In this document: positions 51,836-60,421 of the stretch, one piece after another
How the letters are laid out: each line of letters opens with the position of its first letter
Numbering within the stretch: the first letter of the stretch is position 1
Assembly: GCF_020639365.1 (NCBI RefSeq)
Contig: NZ_JAINUL010000001.1
Span: 3,995,309 to 4,059,308, forward strand
Direction of reading: 5' to 3'
Origin: Streptomyces flavotricini
GTDB taxonomy: Bacteria; Actinomycetota; Actinomycetes; Streptomycetales; Streptomycetaceae
Length of the DNA: 64,000 bases
The notes under the pieces: model-generated
Told to the model about the DNA's origin: nothing
Databases searched by the model: none
Seen by the model: only the letters and a program-made list of their open reading frames with translations
Position numbers and translations under genes: made by a program

Positions 51836-52984
51836 ATGCGTTTTCGAACCCCCGCAGCCGTGGCCGCGATCGTGGCCGCGCTGGCCGTCCCGGTCTCGTC
51901 CCCCGTCGCCGCGTCCGCAGCCGAAGGCCGGGCCGGGGACATCGTCGATGTCTCGCCGTCCGCCTTCCACCCGCTGCCCGGGCAGCCGACCGGCACCAAG
52001 GCGTGGAAGATCCACTACCGGTCCACCACCGCCGACGGTGCCCCCGACACCGTCTCCGGCACCGTGATCGTCCCCCAGGACGGCCGGACCGGCCCGCGGC
52101 CGCTCGTCACGTACGCCGTCGGCACCGTCGGCATGGGCGACTCCTGCGCGCCGAGCAACAACCTGCCGTACGGCACCGCCATGGAGGCCAACCTCATCCA
52201 GCAGCTCACCCTGCGCGGCTGGGCCGTGGTCGTCACCGACTACGAGGGGCTCGGCACGCCGGGGGTTCACACGTACACGGTGGGCCCGTCGGCCGGGCGG
52301 GCCGTGCTCGATGCCGCCCGGGCGGCCACCCGGCTTCCAGGAGCGGGGCTGTCGGCGGACACCCCGGTCGGGATCATGGGCTACTCCCAGGGCGGCCAGG
52401 CCAGCAGCTGGGCCGCCGAGCTGCAGGGTTCGTACGCCCCCGAGCTGAACGTGAAGGGCACGGCGACGGGTGGGGTCCCGGCCGACCTGCTGGAGGTGGC
52501 CGACTTCAACAACGGCTCCTACGGCTCGGGGCTCGTCTTCATGGCGGCGGCCGGGCAGGACGCGGCCTTCCCGGAACTGCGGCTCGACTCGTACCTCAAC
52601 CCGGCGGGCAAGGCGCTCGTCGCCGGGATGAAGGAGAAGTGCGTGGCCGTCGACGCCATCGCGGGCTCCTTCAAGCGGATCTCCGACCTGACGACCCGCA
52701 ACCCGCTCGAACAGCCCGACTGGCAGGCCCGGTTGAACCAGAGCCGGCTGGGGCGGACCGCCCCGGCGGCGCCGGTGTACCAGTACCACGCGCTCGGCGA
52801 CGAGCTCATCCCGTACGCGGTCGGGCGGCAGCTGCGCTCGGAGTGGTGCGCGAAGGGCGCGGACGTGGAGTGGCGGACCATCTGGGTCGGTGAGCACGTC
52901 AGCGGCGTGATCACCCACTCCCTGGCGGCCGGGAACTGGCTCGCCGACCGCTTCGCGAACCGCCCGACGCACGCCGACTGCTGA
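51836..52984 (+). CDS. Secreted lipase (secretory lipase / LIP family)
   Basis: A 382-residue exported alpha/beta hydrolase of the secretory lipase family (Candida-lipase-A-like). Signal peptide about 1-29 (AAVAAIVAALAVPVSSPVAASA). Nucleophile elbow GYSQGGQASSW, with likely acid in YHALGDELIPY and His in GEHVSGVITHS. Two Cys pairs may form disulfides. ATG 51836 has GGGAG about 8 nt upstream; the earlier TTG 51821 overlaps that site. It hydrolyses triacylglycerols or esters outside the cell. Confidence 0.92.
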   Translation: MRFRTPAAVAAIVAALAVPVSSPVAASAAEGRAGDIVDVSPSAFHPLPGQPTGTKAWKIHYRSTTADGAPDTVSGTVIVPQDGRTGPRPLVTYAVGTVGMGDSCAPSNNLPYGTAMEANLIQQLTLRGWAVVVTDYEGLGTPGVHTYTVGPSAGRAVLDAARAATRLPGAGLSADTPVGIMGYSQGGQASSWAAELQGSYAPELNVKGTATGGVPADLLEVADFNNGSYGSGLVFMAAAGQDAAFPELRLDSYLNPAGKALVAGMKEKCVAVDAIAGSFKRISDLTTRNPLEQPDWQARLNQSRLGRTAPAAPVYQYHALGDELIPYAVGRQLRSEWCAKGADVEWRTIWVGEHVSGVITHSLAAGNWLADRFANRPTHADC

Positions 52985-53006
52985 CGAGTCCCGCCAGGCC
53001 CGGGCG

Positions 53007-53438
53007 TCAGAGACCCGGGGCCTCGGCGTTGTGGACGATGCGGGCGAGGAGGTCGCGTACGGCTGCCACCTCGTCCGCGGAGAGGCCCTCGGCGAGGCGG
53101 GCGTCGAGCTTCGCGACCAGCGCGTCGGCCTGGGCGAAGACCTCGGCGCCGCGTTCGGTCAGCCGGATCTCGATGAGCGTGCCGTGGACCGGGTGCGGGG
53201 TGCGGGCGATCAGACCGCGGGTCTCCATCCGGCCGAGCAGGCTGTTCATCGTCTGCGGGGTCACCGAGAGCCTGCGCGCGAGCTCGGCGGCATTGATGCC
53301 GGGGTTGTCGCTGAGCACGGCGAGGGCCGCCTGCTGAGCAGCGGTGATCCCGGCCTCGCGCACCGCGGCCTCCTTGGCGGCCTGCGTGATGCGCTCGGCC
53401 TGCTTGATGTGGATCAGCAGCCGCTCGGAGTAGTGCAT
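53007..53438 (-). CDS. MarR family regulator
   Basis: A 143-residue winged-helix MarR protein: HYSERLLIHIKQAERITQAAK, GITAAQQAALAVLSDNPG, INAAELARRLSVTPQTMNSLLGRMETRGLI (recognition helix) and the wing HPVHGTLIEIRLTERG. ATG 53438 fits the usual MarR N-terminus; GTG 53462 adds eight residues. It diverges from an HbpS-like gene with a nested palindrome in between, so it probably represses both. Confidence 0.92.
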   Translation of the reverse strand: MHYSERLLIHIKQAERITQAAKEAAVREAGITAAQQAALAVLSDNPGINAAELARRLSVTPQTMNSLLGRMETRGLIARTPHPVHGTLIEIRLTERGAEVFAQADALVAKLDARLAEGLSADEVAAVRDLLARIVHNAEAPGL

Positions 53439-53491
53439 GCGCCGAGTGTAGGAGACGGTCACCAGTTCTCGCCGAGATGACAGGCAGCTTG

Positions 53492-53524
53492 CGTGCAGCT
53501 ATCAGCATGCTGTTAGCTGCATGC
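53492..53524. promoter_or_regulatory. Nested palindromic operator between MarR and HbpS-like genes
   Basis: TGCAGCTA (53494-53501) and TAGCTGCA (53514-53521) form perfect arms, extended by near-matching GCG flanks. Inside them CAGCATGCTG (53503-53512) is itself a 10-bp palindrome. It lies 54 nt from the MarR start and about 40 nt from the divergent gene. Two-fold symmetry suits a MarR dimer. Confidence 0.65.
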
Positions 53525-53559
53525 GTACGAATAAGCCACCTTTCCGCAAGGAGCTCGCC

Positions 53560-53985
53560 ATGACCGCTGTCCGCACCCGCCCCGCCCTCAGCAACGACCT
53601 CGCACGCGCCATCGTCGACGCCGCCCTCGCCGCGGCCCGGGAGACGGAGCTGCGCTTCGCCGTCGCGGTGGTGGACGAGTCCGGTCACCTCAGCGCCTTC
53701 GCGCGGATGGACGGCTCGGGCCTGATGACGATCCAGATCGCCCAGGACAAGGCCTACACGGCCGCCGCCTTCGGCCTGAGCACCACCGACTGGCACGAGT
53801 TCGTCGAGAACGACGCGCAGCTGGCGCCGGGGGCCCGCACCGGCATCGACCGGCTGGTCACGTTCGGTGGCGGCCTGCCGATCGTCGTCGACGGCCAGCT
53901 CGTCGGCGGCGTCGGCGTCTCGGGGGGCCACTGGTCGGACGACGTCAAGATCGCCGAAGCCGGCCTCGCCGCGATCGCGGCATAG
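53560..53985 (+). CDS. GlcG/HbpS-like heme-binding-family protein
   Basis: A 141-residue protein of the GlcG/HbpS/Cob(I)alamin-adenosyltransferase-like family (DUF336): ALAAARETELRFAVAVVDESGHLSAFARMDG, IQIAQDKAYTAAAFGLST, FGGGLPIVVDGQLVGGVGVSGG. In Streptomyces, HbpS binds heme and modulates the SenS/SenR redox system, but that protein is secreted; this one has no signal peptide. ATG 53560 has AAGGAG 6-7 nt upstream. Regulated by the divergent MarR, it may serve in detoxification or cofactor binding. Confidence 0.88.
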   Translation: MTAVRTRPALSNDLARAIVDAALAAARETELRFAVAVVDESGHLSAFARMDGSGLMTIQIAQDKAYTAAAFGLSTTDWHEFVENDAQLAPGARTGIDRLVTFGGGLPIVVDGQLVGGVGVSGGHWSDDVKIAEAGLAAIAA

Positions 53986-53988
53986 CCT

Positions 53989-54037
53989 CGCCGATGGGGG
54001 CGGGGGCCTCCCCGCCGATGGGGGGCGGGGGCCTGCC
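53989..54037. repeat. Imperfect tandem repeat after the HbpS-like gene
   Basis: A 24-25-bp unit beginning CGCCGATGGGGGC is repeated (53989-54012 and 54013-54037, differing by one inserted G and one substitution). The C/G-rich arms can pair and may act as a terminator between the convergent HbpS-like and ligase genes. Confidence 0.55.
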
Positions 54038-54059
54038 CGCCCTCCCCCCCACCCCGGGG

Positions 54060-55910
54060 TCACGCCCTGCGGTACAGGTCGTCCGTCTCGCGCTCGAAGT
54101 CGCGGGCTATCCTGGCGCGCTTCAGCTTCAGGGACGGGGTCAGGTGGCCGCCCGCTTCCGTGAACTCCACCGGCAGCACCGTGAAGCGGCGGATCGACTC
54201 CGCTCGCGAGACCAGCCGGTTCGCCTCGTCCACCGCGCGCTGCAGGTCCGCCCGCAGGTCCTCGTCCCGTACGAGCTCCCGCAACGGCACGCCCGTCTTC
54301 TTGTGCATCTGCCGCCAGTGCGCCAGCCCCTCCGGCTCCAGCGTGATCAGCGCCGTGATGTAGGGCCGGTTGTCGCCGATCACCATGCACTGGCCGACCA
54401 GCGGGTGGGCGCGCAGCCAGTCCTCCAGCGGGGCCGGGGCCACGTTCTTGCCGCCGGAGGTGATGATCAGGTCCTTCTTCCGGCCGGTGATGGTCAGGTA
54501 GCCCTCGGCGTCCAGCTCCCCGATGTCCCCCGTCGGGAACCAGCCGCCGACCGCCTCCCCCGAGTTCCAGTACCCCGCGAACACGTGCCGCCCCCGCAGC
54601 AGTACCTCCCCGTCCTCCGCGATCCGCACCGCGGTGCCCGGCAGCGGCCAGCCCACCGTCCCGAGCCGCGGTTTCAGCGGCGGGGTGACGGTGCTGGCGC
54701 CGGTGGTCTCCGTGAGCCCGTACCCCTCGAAGACGTCGATCCCGGCGCCCGTGTAGAACGCCGCGAGCCGGCGCCCCAGCGGCGAGCCCCCGCTCAGGAC
54801 GTACCGGACGCGCCCGCCCAGCGCCGCCCGGATCCGCCGGTAGACGAGCGGGTCGTACAGCGCCCGCGCCGTCCGCAGGCCCACCCCCGCGTTGCGGCCC
54901 TCCGCGATCTCCCCGTACCGCTGGGCGATCCGCGCGGCGCGGTCGAACGACGAGGCCCGGCCCATCCGTTCGGCGGTCGCGCGCGCGGTGTTGTAGACCT
55001 TCTCCAGTACGTACGGGATGGCCAGCAGGAACGTCGGCCGGAACCCGGCGAGGTCGGCGAGCAGCTCCTCGGTCTTGATGCTCGGCGCGTGTCCGAGCTT
55101 GACCCGCGCGCGCATGCACCCGACGGCCACCATCCGCCCGAACACGTGCGAGAGCGGCAGGAAGAGCAGCGTCGAGGCCGCGTCCGTGGTCGCGGACTTG
55201 AAGACGGGGTGCAGGAGCTCGACCGCGTTGTCGGCCTCGGCGAAGAAGTTGGCGTGCGTGATCACGCAGCCCTTGGGCCGTCCCGTCGTACCGGACGTGT
55301 AGATGAGCGTGGCCACGGAGTCCGGGGTACGGACGGACCGGCGCGCGTGCACGACGGCGTCCGGCAGGTCCTCACCCGCCTTGACCAGCCGCGCGATCGC
55401 GCCCGTGTCGAACTCCCACAGGTGCGCCAGCCAGGGCAGGTTGGCCCGCTCGGCGCTGATGATGCGGGCCTGTGCGGTGTCCTCGACGGCGCAGGCCACT
55501 GCGCCGGAGTCCTGGATGATCCAGCGGGCCTGCAGCGCGGACGAGGTCGGGTAGATCGGTACGGTGACCAGCCCGGCGGCCCACCCCGCGAAGTCCAGCA
55601 GGGTCCACTCGTACGTGGTCCTGGCCATGATCGCGAGCCGGTCCCCCTCGCGCAGCCCCTCCGCGATCAGGCCCTTGGCGACGGCCGTCACCTCGGCCGC
55701 GAACTCGGCGGCGGTGACGTCGCGCCAGCTGCCGTCCCGCTCCTTGCGGGCGAGCACCGCCTCGCCGGGGGCCTCCCGGGCGTTCTGGAAGGGGATGTCC
55801 CCGAGCGATCCGCTCCCCGGCACCCCGGCCAGCGCGGGCACCTCGGCCTCCCGCACCACCCCGTCGACGACGGTCAACAGGGGCGGTACCAGCTGGGGTA
55901 CGGCTTCCAC
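54060..55910 (-). CDS. Long-chain fatty acid-CoA ligase (AMP-forming)
   Basis: A 616-residue acyl-CoA synthetase of the FadD15-like type, paralogous to the ligase at 48.6-50.3 kb. Motifs: LIYTSGTTGRPKG (A3), FEGYGLTETTG (A5), GWFPTGDIGELDAEGYLTITGRKKDLI (A7/A8), LTPSLKLKR (catalytic Lys). The start is GTG 55910. Two tandem inverted repeats of the form TTACC-n-GGTAA lie 28-55 nt upstream, pointing to control by a fatty-acid or TetR-type repressor. Confidence 0.94.
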   Translation of the reverse strand: MEAVPQLVPPLLTVVDGVVREAEVPALAGVPGSGSLGDIPFQNAREAPGEAVLARKERDGSWRDVTAAEFAAEVTAVAKGLIAEGLREGDRLAIMARTTYEWTLLDFAGWAAGLVTVPIYPTSSALQARWIIQDSGAVACAVEDTAQARIISAERANLPWLAHLWEFDTGAIARLVKAGEDLPDAVVHARRSVRTPDSVATLIYTSGTTGRPKGCVITHANFFAEADNAVELLHPVFKSATTDAASTLLFLPLSHVFGRMVAVGCMRARVKLGHAPSIKTEELLADLAGFRPTFLLAIPYVLEKVYNTARATAERMGRASSFDRAARIAQRYGEIAEGRNAGVGLRTARALYDPLVYRRIRAALGGRVRYVLSGGSPLGRRLAAFYTGAGIDVFEGYGLTETTGASTVTPPLKPRLGTVGWPLPGTAVRIAEDGEVLLRGRHVFAGYWNSGEAVGGWFPTGDIGELDAEGYLTITGRKKDLIITSGGKNVAPAPLEDWLRAHPLVGQCMVIGDNRPYITALITLEPEGLAHWRQMHKKTGVPLRELVRDEDLRADLQRAVDEANRLVSRAESIRRFTVLPVEFTEAGGHLTPSLKLKRARIARDFERETDDLYRRA

Positions 55911-55937
55911 GGCGATCTCCTCGACTAGACTCCGGAG

Positions 55938-55965
55938 TTACCGCCGGTAATTTACCTACGGGTAA
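55938..55965. promoter_or_regulatory. Two tandem TTACC/GGTAA operators upstream of the acyl-CoA ligase
   Basis: TTACCGCCGGTAA (55938-55950) and TTACCTACGGGTAA (55952-55965) are adjacent inverted repeats with 3- and 4-nt spacers. They sit between the ligase start (55910) and the divergent ABC-F gene. Duplication of the same symmetry strongly suggests a repressor site; TetR-type fatty-acid regulators are the obvious candidates. Confidence 0.65.
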
Positions 55966-56095
55966 CCCACCTGACCAGCCCCCGCGCGCCCCGTGGACGA
56001 ACCCACCCCACTCCTCCACACCCCCCGCACCGCTCCCGCCGGGCACGCCGAAAACGCGTTGTGCGCCCGCCGTACGGCGGGCAGGGTTGCTGAGC

Positions 56096-57715
56096 ATGGG
56101 ACATCTCGAAGCCTCGCACCTGGAGTACTACCTGCCCGATGGGCGCGTGCTGCTCGGTGATGCCTCGTTCAGAGTCGGTGAAGGTTCGGTGGCGGCCCTC
56201 GTCGGCGCCAACGGCGCGGGCAAGACGACGCTGCTGCGGCTGATCTCGGGCGAGCTGCGCCCGCACGGCGGAACGGTCACCTCCAGCGGCGGCGTCGGCG
56301 TCATGCACCAGTTCGTCGGCTCGGTACGGGACGAGCGCACGGTCCGCGACCTGCTGGTGTCGGTGTCGCAGCCGCGGATCCGGGCCGCCGCGGCGGCCGT
56401 GGACGCGGCCGAGCACCTGATCATGACGGTGGACGACGAGGCCGCGCAGCTGAAGTACGCGCAGGCGCTGAGCGATTGGGCCGAGGCCCGCGGGTACGAG
56501 GCCGAGACCGTCTGGGACATGTGCACGACGGCGGCCCTCGGCGTGCCGTACGACCGGGCGCAGTTCCGCGAGGTGCGCACGCTGTCCGGCGGCGAGCAGA
56601 AGCGGCTCGTACTGGAGGCGCTGCTGCGCGGGCCGGACGAGGTACTGCTGCTGGACGAGCCGGACAACTACCTCGACGTGCCGGGAAAGCGGTGGCTGGA
56701 GGAGCGGCTGCGGGAGACCCGCAAGACGGTCCTGTTCATCTCCCACGACCGGGAGCTGCTGGCGCGGGCCGCGCAGCGGATCGTCGCGGTGGAGCCCGGC
56801 CCGGCCGGATCCGACGTGTGGGTGCACGGCGGCGGCTTCGCGAGCTTCCCCGAGGCCCGGGAGGAGCGGTTCGCGCGCTTCGACGAGCTGCGCCGGCGCT
56901 GGGACGAGAAGCGCGCGCAGCTCAAGCGGCTCGTGCAGGACATGCAGCAGTACGCGGCGCGCAGTGACGAGATGGCCTCGCGCTACCAGGCGGCCAAGAC
57001 CCGGCTGCGCAAGTTCGAGGAGATCGGCCCGCCGCCGGAGCCGCCGCGCAAGCAGGACATCCGGATGCGGCTGCAGGGCGGCAGGACGGGCGTACGGGCG
57101 GTGGTCTGCGAGGACCTGGAGCTCACGGGTCTGATGAAGCCGTTCTCCCTGGAGGTCTTCTACGGGGAGCGGGTGGCGGTCCTCGGCTCGAACGGCTCGG
57201 GCAAGTCCCACTTCCTGCGGCTGCTGGCGGGCGATGCCGTCGCCCACACCGGAGCGTGGAAGCTGGGCGCGCGGGTCGTTCCCGGCCACTTCGCCCAGAC
57301 CCACGCGCACCCCGAGCTGATGGGGCGCACCCTGGTCGACATCCTGTGGACGGAGCACGCCAAGGACCGGGGCGGGGCGATGTCGGCGCTGCGCCGGTAC
57401 GAGCTGGAGCGCCAGGGGGACCAGCCCTTCGACAAGCTGTCGGGAGGCCAGCAGGCACGTTTCCAGATCCTGCTGCTGGAGCTGGCCGGCACCACCGCGC
57501 TGCTCCTCGACGAGCCGACGGACAACCTCGACCTGGAGTCCGCGGAGGCGCTGCAGGAGGGGCTGGAGGCGTACGAGGGCACGGTGCTGGCGGTGACGCA
57601 CGACCGCTGGTTCGCCCGCTCCTTCGACCGCTACCTGGTCTTCGGCTCGGACGGGGTCGTCAGGGAGACCGCGGAGCCGGTCTGGGACGAGAGCCGAGTC
57701 CGGCGGGCCCGCTGA
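56096..57715 (+). CDS. ABC-F family ATP-binding protein
   Basis: A 539-residue duplicated ABC ATPase without membrane domains. Domain 1: Walker A GANGAGKTT (37-45), signature LSGGEQ, Walker B LLLDEPDNYLD. Domain 2: Walker A GSNGSGKSH, signature LSGGQ, Walker B LLLDEPTDNLD. The charged interdomain linker (about 255-325, RRRWDEKRAQLKRLVQDMQQYAARSDEMASRYQ) is the ribosome-contacting region in this family. Probably a translation factor; antibiotic resistance by ribosome protection is possible but not predicted by context. ATG 56096; TTG 56087 less likely. Confidence 0.92.
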   Translation: MGHLEASHLEYYLPDGRVLLGDASFRVGEGSVAALVGANGAGKTTLLRLISGELRPHGGTVTSSGGVGVMHQFVGSVRDERTVRDLLVSVSQPRIRAAAAAVDAAEHLIMTVDDEAAQLKYAQALSDWAEARGYEAETVWDMCTTAALGVPYDRAQFREVRTLSGGEQKRLVLEALLRGPDEVLLLDEPDNYLDVPGKRWLEERLRETRKTVLFISHDRELLARAAQRIVAVEPGPAGSDVWVHGGGFASFPEAREERFARFDELRRRWDEKRAQLKRLVQDMQQYAARSDEMASRYQAAKTRLRKFEEIGPPPEPPRKQDIRMRLQGGRTGVRAVVCEDLELTGLMKPFSLEVFYGERVAVLGSNGSGKSHFLRLLAGDAVAHTGAWKLGARVVPGHFAQTHAHPELMGRTLVDILWTEHAKDRGGAMSALRRYELERQGDQPFDKLSGGQQARFQILLLELAGTTALLLDEPTDNLDLESAEALQEGLEAYEGTVLAVTHDRWFARSFDRYLVFGSDGVVRETAEPVWDESRVRRAR

Positions 57716-57818
57716 GCGGCGAGCCGCCGGCGGGCCCGCCGGACGGCGGCCGCCGGTGGACCCCGCCGAGCCGCCCGCCCCCGCGCAGGATGCGCCGGGC
57801 GGACCCATACTGAGGGGC

Positions 57819-59036
57819 GTGAGGCGTACTCGGACGGCGTGCGTCTGCGCTGCCGCTCTGGTCGCCGCGGTCCTGCCGCTCGGGGCGGGGACCGCCCCGG
57901 CCGCGGGCGCCGCGGAACCCGCGCGGAAGTGTGTCAGCTCCCCGGACCCGGCCACGGCCTCGGGGCGGGCGGCCCGCGTCCTCGACATCGCCCGCGCCGC
58001 ACAGCGCGAGTTCGGGCTCAACTCGGTCGTCCTCCGCGTGACCTCGGGCGAGCAGGACGTCGTCACCGCGGCCCTCGGCAATTCGATGACCGGAGTCCGC
58101 GCCGACCCCGCCATGCACTTCCGCACCGGCTCGGTCGGCATCGTCTACATGGCCACCGCCCTGCTCGCCCTCGTCGACGAGGGTCAGGTCGGCCGCGACG
58201 ACCCCCTCTCGAAGTGGCTGCCGCAGGTCCCCCACGCCGACGAGATCACGCTGCGCATGCTGGGCAGTTCCACCTCGGGCATCCACGACTACGTCACCGA
58301 CCCGGTGTTCCTCAAGGAGATCGAGGCCAAGCCGTTCCGCGCGTGGACCCCGGCGGACACCCTGGCCATCACCAGCCGCCACCCGCTCTGGTACGCGCCG
58401 GGCACCAGCTGGAGCTACTCGCACGAGAACTTCCAGCTGCTGGGCGCCGCCCTCGCGAAGATCACCGGGAAGCCGCTCGACCAGGTGCTCCAGGACCTCG
58501 TGATCGGCCCGCTCGGCCTGCCCGAGACGAGGAACTCCGCGACCCCCGAGATCCCGGTCCCGGCCCTGCACGCCTTCACCTCGGAACGCGGCAAGTACGA
58601 GGAGTCGAGCTACTGGAACCCTTCGTGGACCACCGCCCCCGGCGCGGTCCTCACCGGGGACATCTGCGACCTGGCCACCTCCGCCCGCGGCATCGGCACG
58701 GGAGCCCTGCTGTCGAAGGAGGCCTTCCGCACCCAGCTGAACCCCGGCACGGTCGGCCTCGGCACCCCGACGAAGGAGTGCCCGGCCCCGTACTGCCGGA
58801 AGAACACCGAGGCCCTCCACTTCGGCTTCGGCGTCCTGGTCCTGCGCGACTGGATCGCGACGAATCCCTCCTTCTCCGGTTATGCGGCCGTCTCGGCCTA
58901 CCTCCCGGCGCAGGACCTCTCGATCGCGGTCTCCGTGACCAAGGGCCCCTCCTCCCCCGAGGACAACTCGGCCTCCACCGTGGCCGAACGGATCGCGAAG
59001 GAACTCGCGCCCGACCACCCGCTCACCCTCGGCTGA
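57819..59036 (+). CDS. Secreted serine-hydrolase-fold protein lacking the SxxK lysine
   Basis: A 405-residue exported protein of the beta-lactamase/DD-peptidase-like serine hydrolase family (Beta-lactamase domain, PF00144). Signal peptide about 1-32. The active-site motif normally SxxK reads S105-V-G-I108 (FRTGSVGIVYMAT): the general-base Lys is Ile. The second motif is Y200-S-H (family Y-S-N) and a third is H-F-G-F-G. Fold and length are normal, so this looks like a catalytically dead or altered homologue, perhaps a peptidoglycan-binding or decoy protein. GTG 57819 gives the signal peptide. Confidence 0.88.
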   Translation: MRRTRTACVCAAALVAAVLPLGAGTAPAAGAAEPARKCVSSPDPATASGRAARVLDIARAAQREFGLNSVVLRVTSGEQDVVTAALGNSMTGVRADPAMHFRTGSVGIVYMATALLALVDEGQVGRDDPLSKWLPQVPHADEITLRMLGSSTSGIHDYVTDPVFLKEIEAKPFRAWTPADTLAITSRHPLWYAPGTSWSYSHENFQLLGAALAKITGKPLDQVLQDLVIGPLGLPETRNSATPEIPVPALHAFTSERGKYEESSYWNPSWTTAPGAVLTGDICDLATSARGIGTGALLSKEAFRTQLNPGTVGLGTPTKECPAPYCRKNTEALHFGFGVLVLRDWIATNPSFSGYAAVSAYLPAQDLSIAVSVTKGPSSPEDNSASTVAERIAKELAPDHPLTLG

Positions 59037-59168
59037 GCCGGCCGGCCCCAAGTCGTCGACCAAGCAGGCGATCCTCCGGCCGTGACTGCCACCACTTCCC
59101 CCTGATACGGCATCACCTCTTCTTTGTGCCGCGTTCCCCGGCACCTCGCGCCGCCCAAGGAGAGGCCC

Positions 59169-60212
59169 ATGTTCCGACTCTCACGCCTGGCCACCAGCGC
59201 CACGGTCGTCGCCGCCGCCCTCACCCTGCTCGCCCCCACCGCCGCGTCGGCGGGCGAGCCGACCCTGTCGGACCCACGCACCGTCGCGCAGTTCAGCCGC
59301 TCCGCCGGTCAGACCCCGGAGAACATCGCCCTCGAACCCGACGGCTCCGCGAACGTGACCCTGGCCTTCGCCCGGCAGGTCGTCCGCGTCGACGAGCACG
59401 GGTCCACCCGGCTCCTCTCGGTCCTGCCCGCGGTCCCGAACCCGCTCACCCCCGTCTTCCGCGCGGCCGTGGTGACGGGGATCGTGCGCGCCAAGGACGG
59501 CACCCTGTACGTCAACTACGCCACCGGCACGAGCGAGACCGGCATCTGGCGCATCGGGCCGCACGGCGGCACGCCCGTCCAGATCGCGCAGCTTCCGACG
59601 GACTCGCTCCCCAACGGCCTCGCCCTCGACGAGAAGCTCGGCGTGTTCTACGTGGCCGACACGGCACGCGGACTGGTCTGGCGCGTCCCGCTGAAGGGCG
59701 GAACGGCCACGATCTGGGCCGCGGGGGCCGCGCTCCAGCCGCTCTCCGAGATCGAGCGCTTCCCGGCCGGCGCGAACGGCATCAAGGTCCACAACGGCGC
59801 CGTGTGGGTGTCCAACACCGACCGCCAGACCCTGCTGCGCATCCCCGTGCGCCGCGACGGCGTCGCCGGCACGATCGAGACCAGGGCGACCGGACTCGCC
59901 GGGATCGACGACTTCGCCTTCACCGGACAGGACGACACGGTCCTCGCCGCGCTGATCGCGGTGAACGAAGTCGCCCTCGTCCGCCCGAACGGCACCCACG
60001 CCATCGTCCTCACCTCGCCGGACGGCCTGTCCAGCCCGACCGCCGTGGCGGTGTTCGAGAAGCAGGACGACAAGGAGAAGACGGAGACGACCGAGAAGCA
60101 GGGGAAGCAGGGGAAGCAGGAGAAGACCGTCTACGTGACGAGTGCCTCCTACTTCTCCGCCGTGCGGGACCCCAACCTCCTCACGGCCCGCCTCGAAAAC
60201 GGGCAGGACTAG
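59169..60212 (+). CDS. Secreted six-bladed beta-propeller (ScyD/SMP-30-like) protein
   Basis: A 347-residue exported protein. Signal peptide about 1-28 (TSATVVAAALTLLAPTAASA). Repeated blades typical of NHL/SMP-30 propellers: PENIALEPDGSANVTLA, GIVRAKDGTLYVNYA, NGLALDEKLGVFYVADTARGLVWRV, NGIKVHNGAVWVSNTDRQTLLRI. A 20-odd-residue Lys/Glu/Gln/Thr-rich insertion (about 298-320) interrupts the last blade. ATG 59169 has AAGGAGAGG 4-12 nt upstream. Possibly a lactonase-like or binding protein; function unknown. Confidence 0.85.
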   Translation: MFRLSRLATSATVVAAALTLLAPTAASAGEPTLSDPRTVAQFSRSAGQTPENIALEPDGSANVTLAFARQVVRVDEHGSTRLLSVLPAVPNPLTPVFRAAVVTGIVRAKDGTLYVNYATGTSETGIWRIGPHGGTPVQIAQLPTDSLPNGLALDEKLGVFYVADTARGLVWRVPLKGGTATIWAAGAALQPLSEIERFPAGANGIKVHNGAVWVSNTDRQTLLRIPVRRDGVAGTIETRATGLAGIDDFAFTGQDDTVLAALIAVNEVALVRPNGTHAIVLTSPDGLSSPTAVAVFEKQDDKEKTETTEKQGKQGKQEKTVYVTSASYFSAVRDPNLLTARLENGQD

Positions 60213-60421
60213 CGGCCAGGCCGTCAAACGGATCGTATGAGCAGTCGGCGCGCGAGGCTCGACGGCACTCCCCTCCGGCGTGCCTCGACGTGGCGGAACC
60301 GGCTCCGCCACGCGCGGCGTCAAGATCCACGGGGTCGGGGCACCATGCGACACCTGATCGGCAGACGAGCCGTTGCCGCGTCCCGGCCCCGGCGCTGTGC
60401 ACCCAACGGGGGGAGCAAGGA

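Noticed and set aside
48595..55910. Two AMP-binding enzymes as part of a non-ribosomal peptide cluster
   Set aside because: Both are stand-alone FadD-type ligases without carrier or condensation domains; nearby genes are regulators and a lipase.
57839..60421. Long open frame 57839-61414 read as one 1191-residue protein
   Set aside because: Only its last 330 codons (from ATG 60422, with ribosome site) encode a recognisable AraC protein; the rest is a shadow of the two upstream secreted-protein genes.
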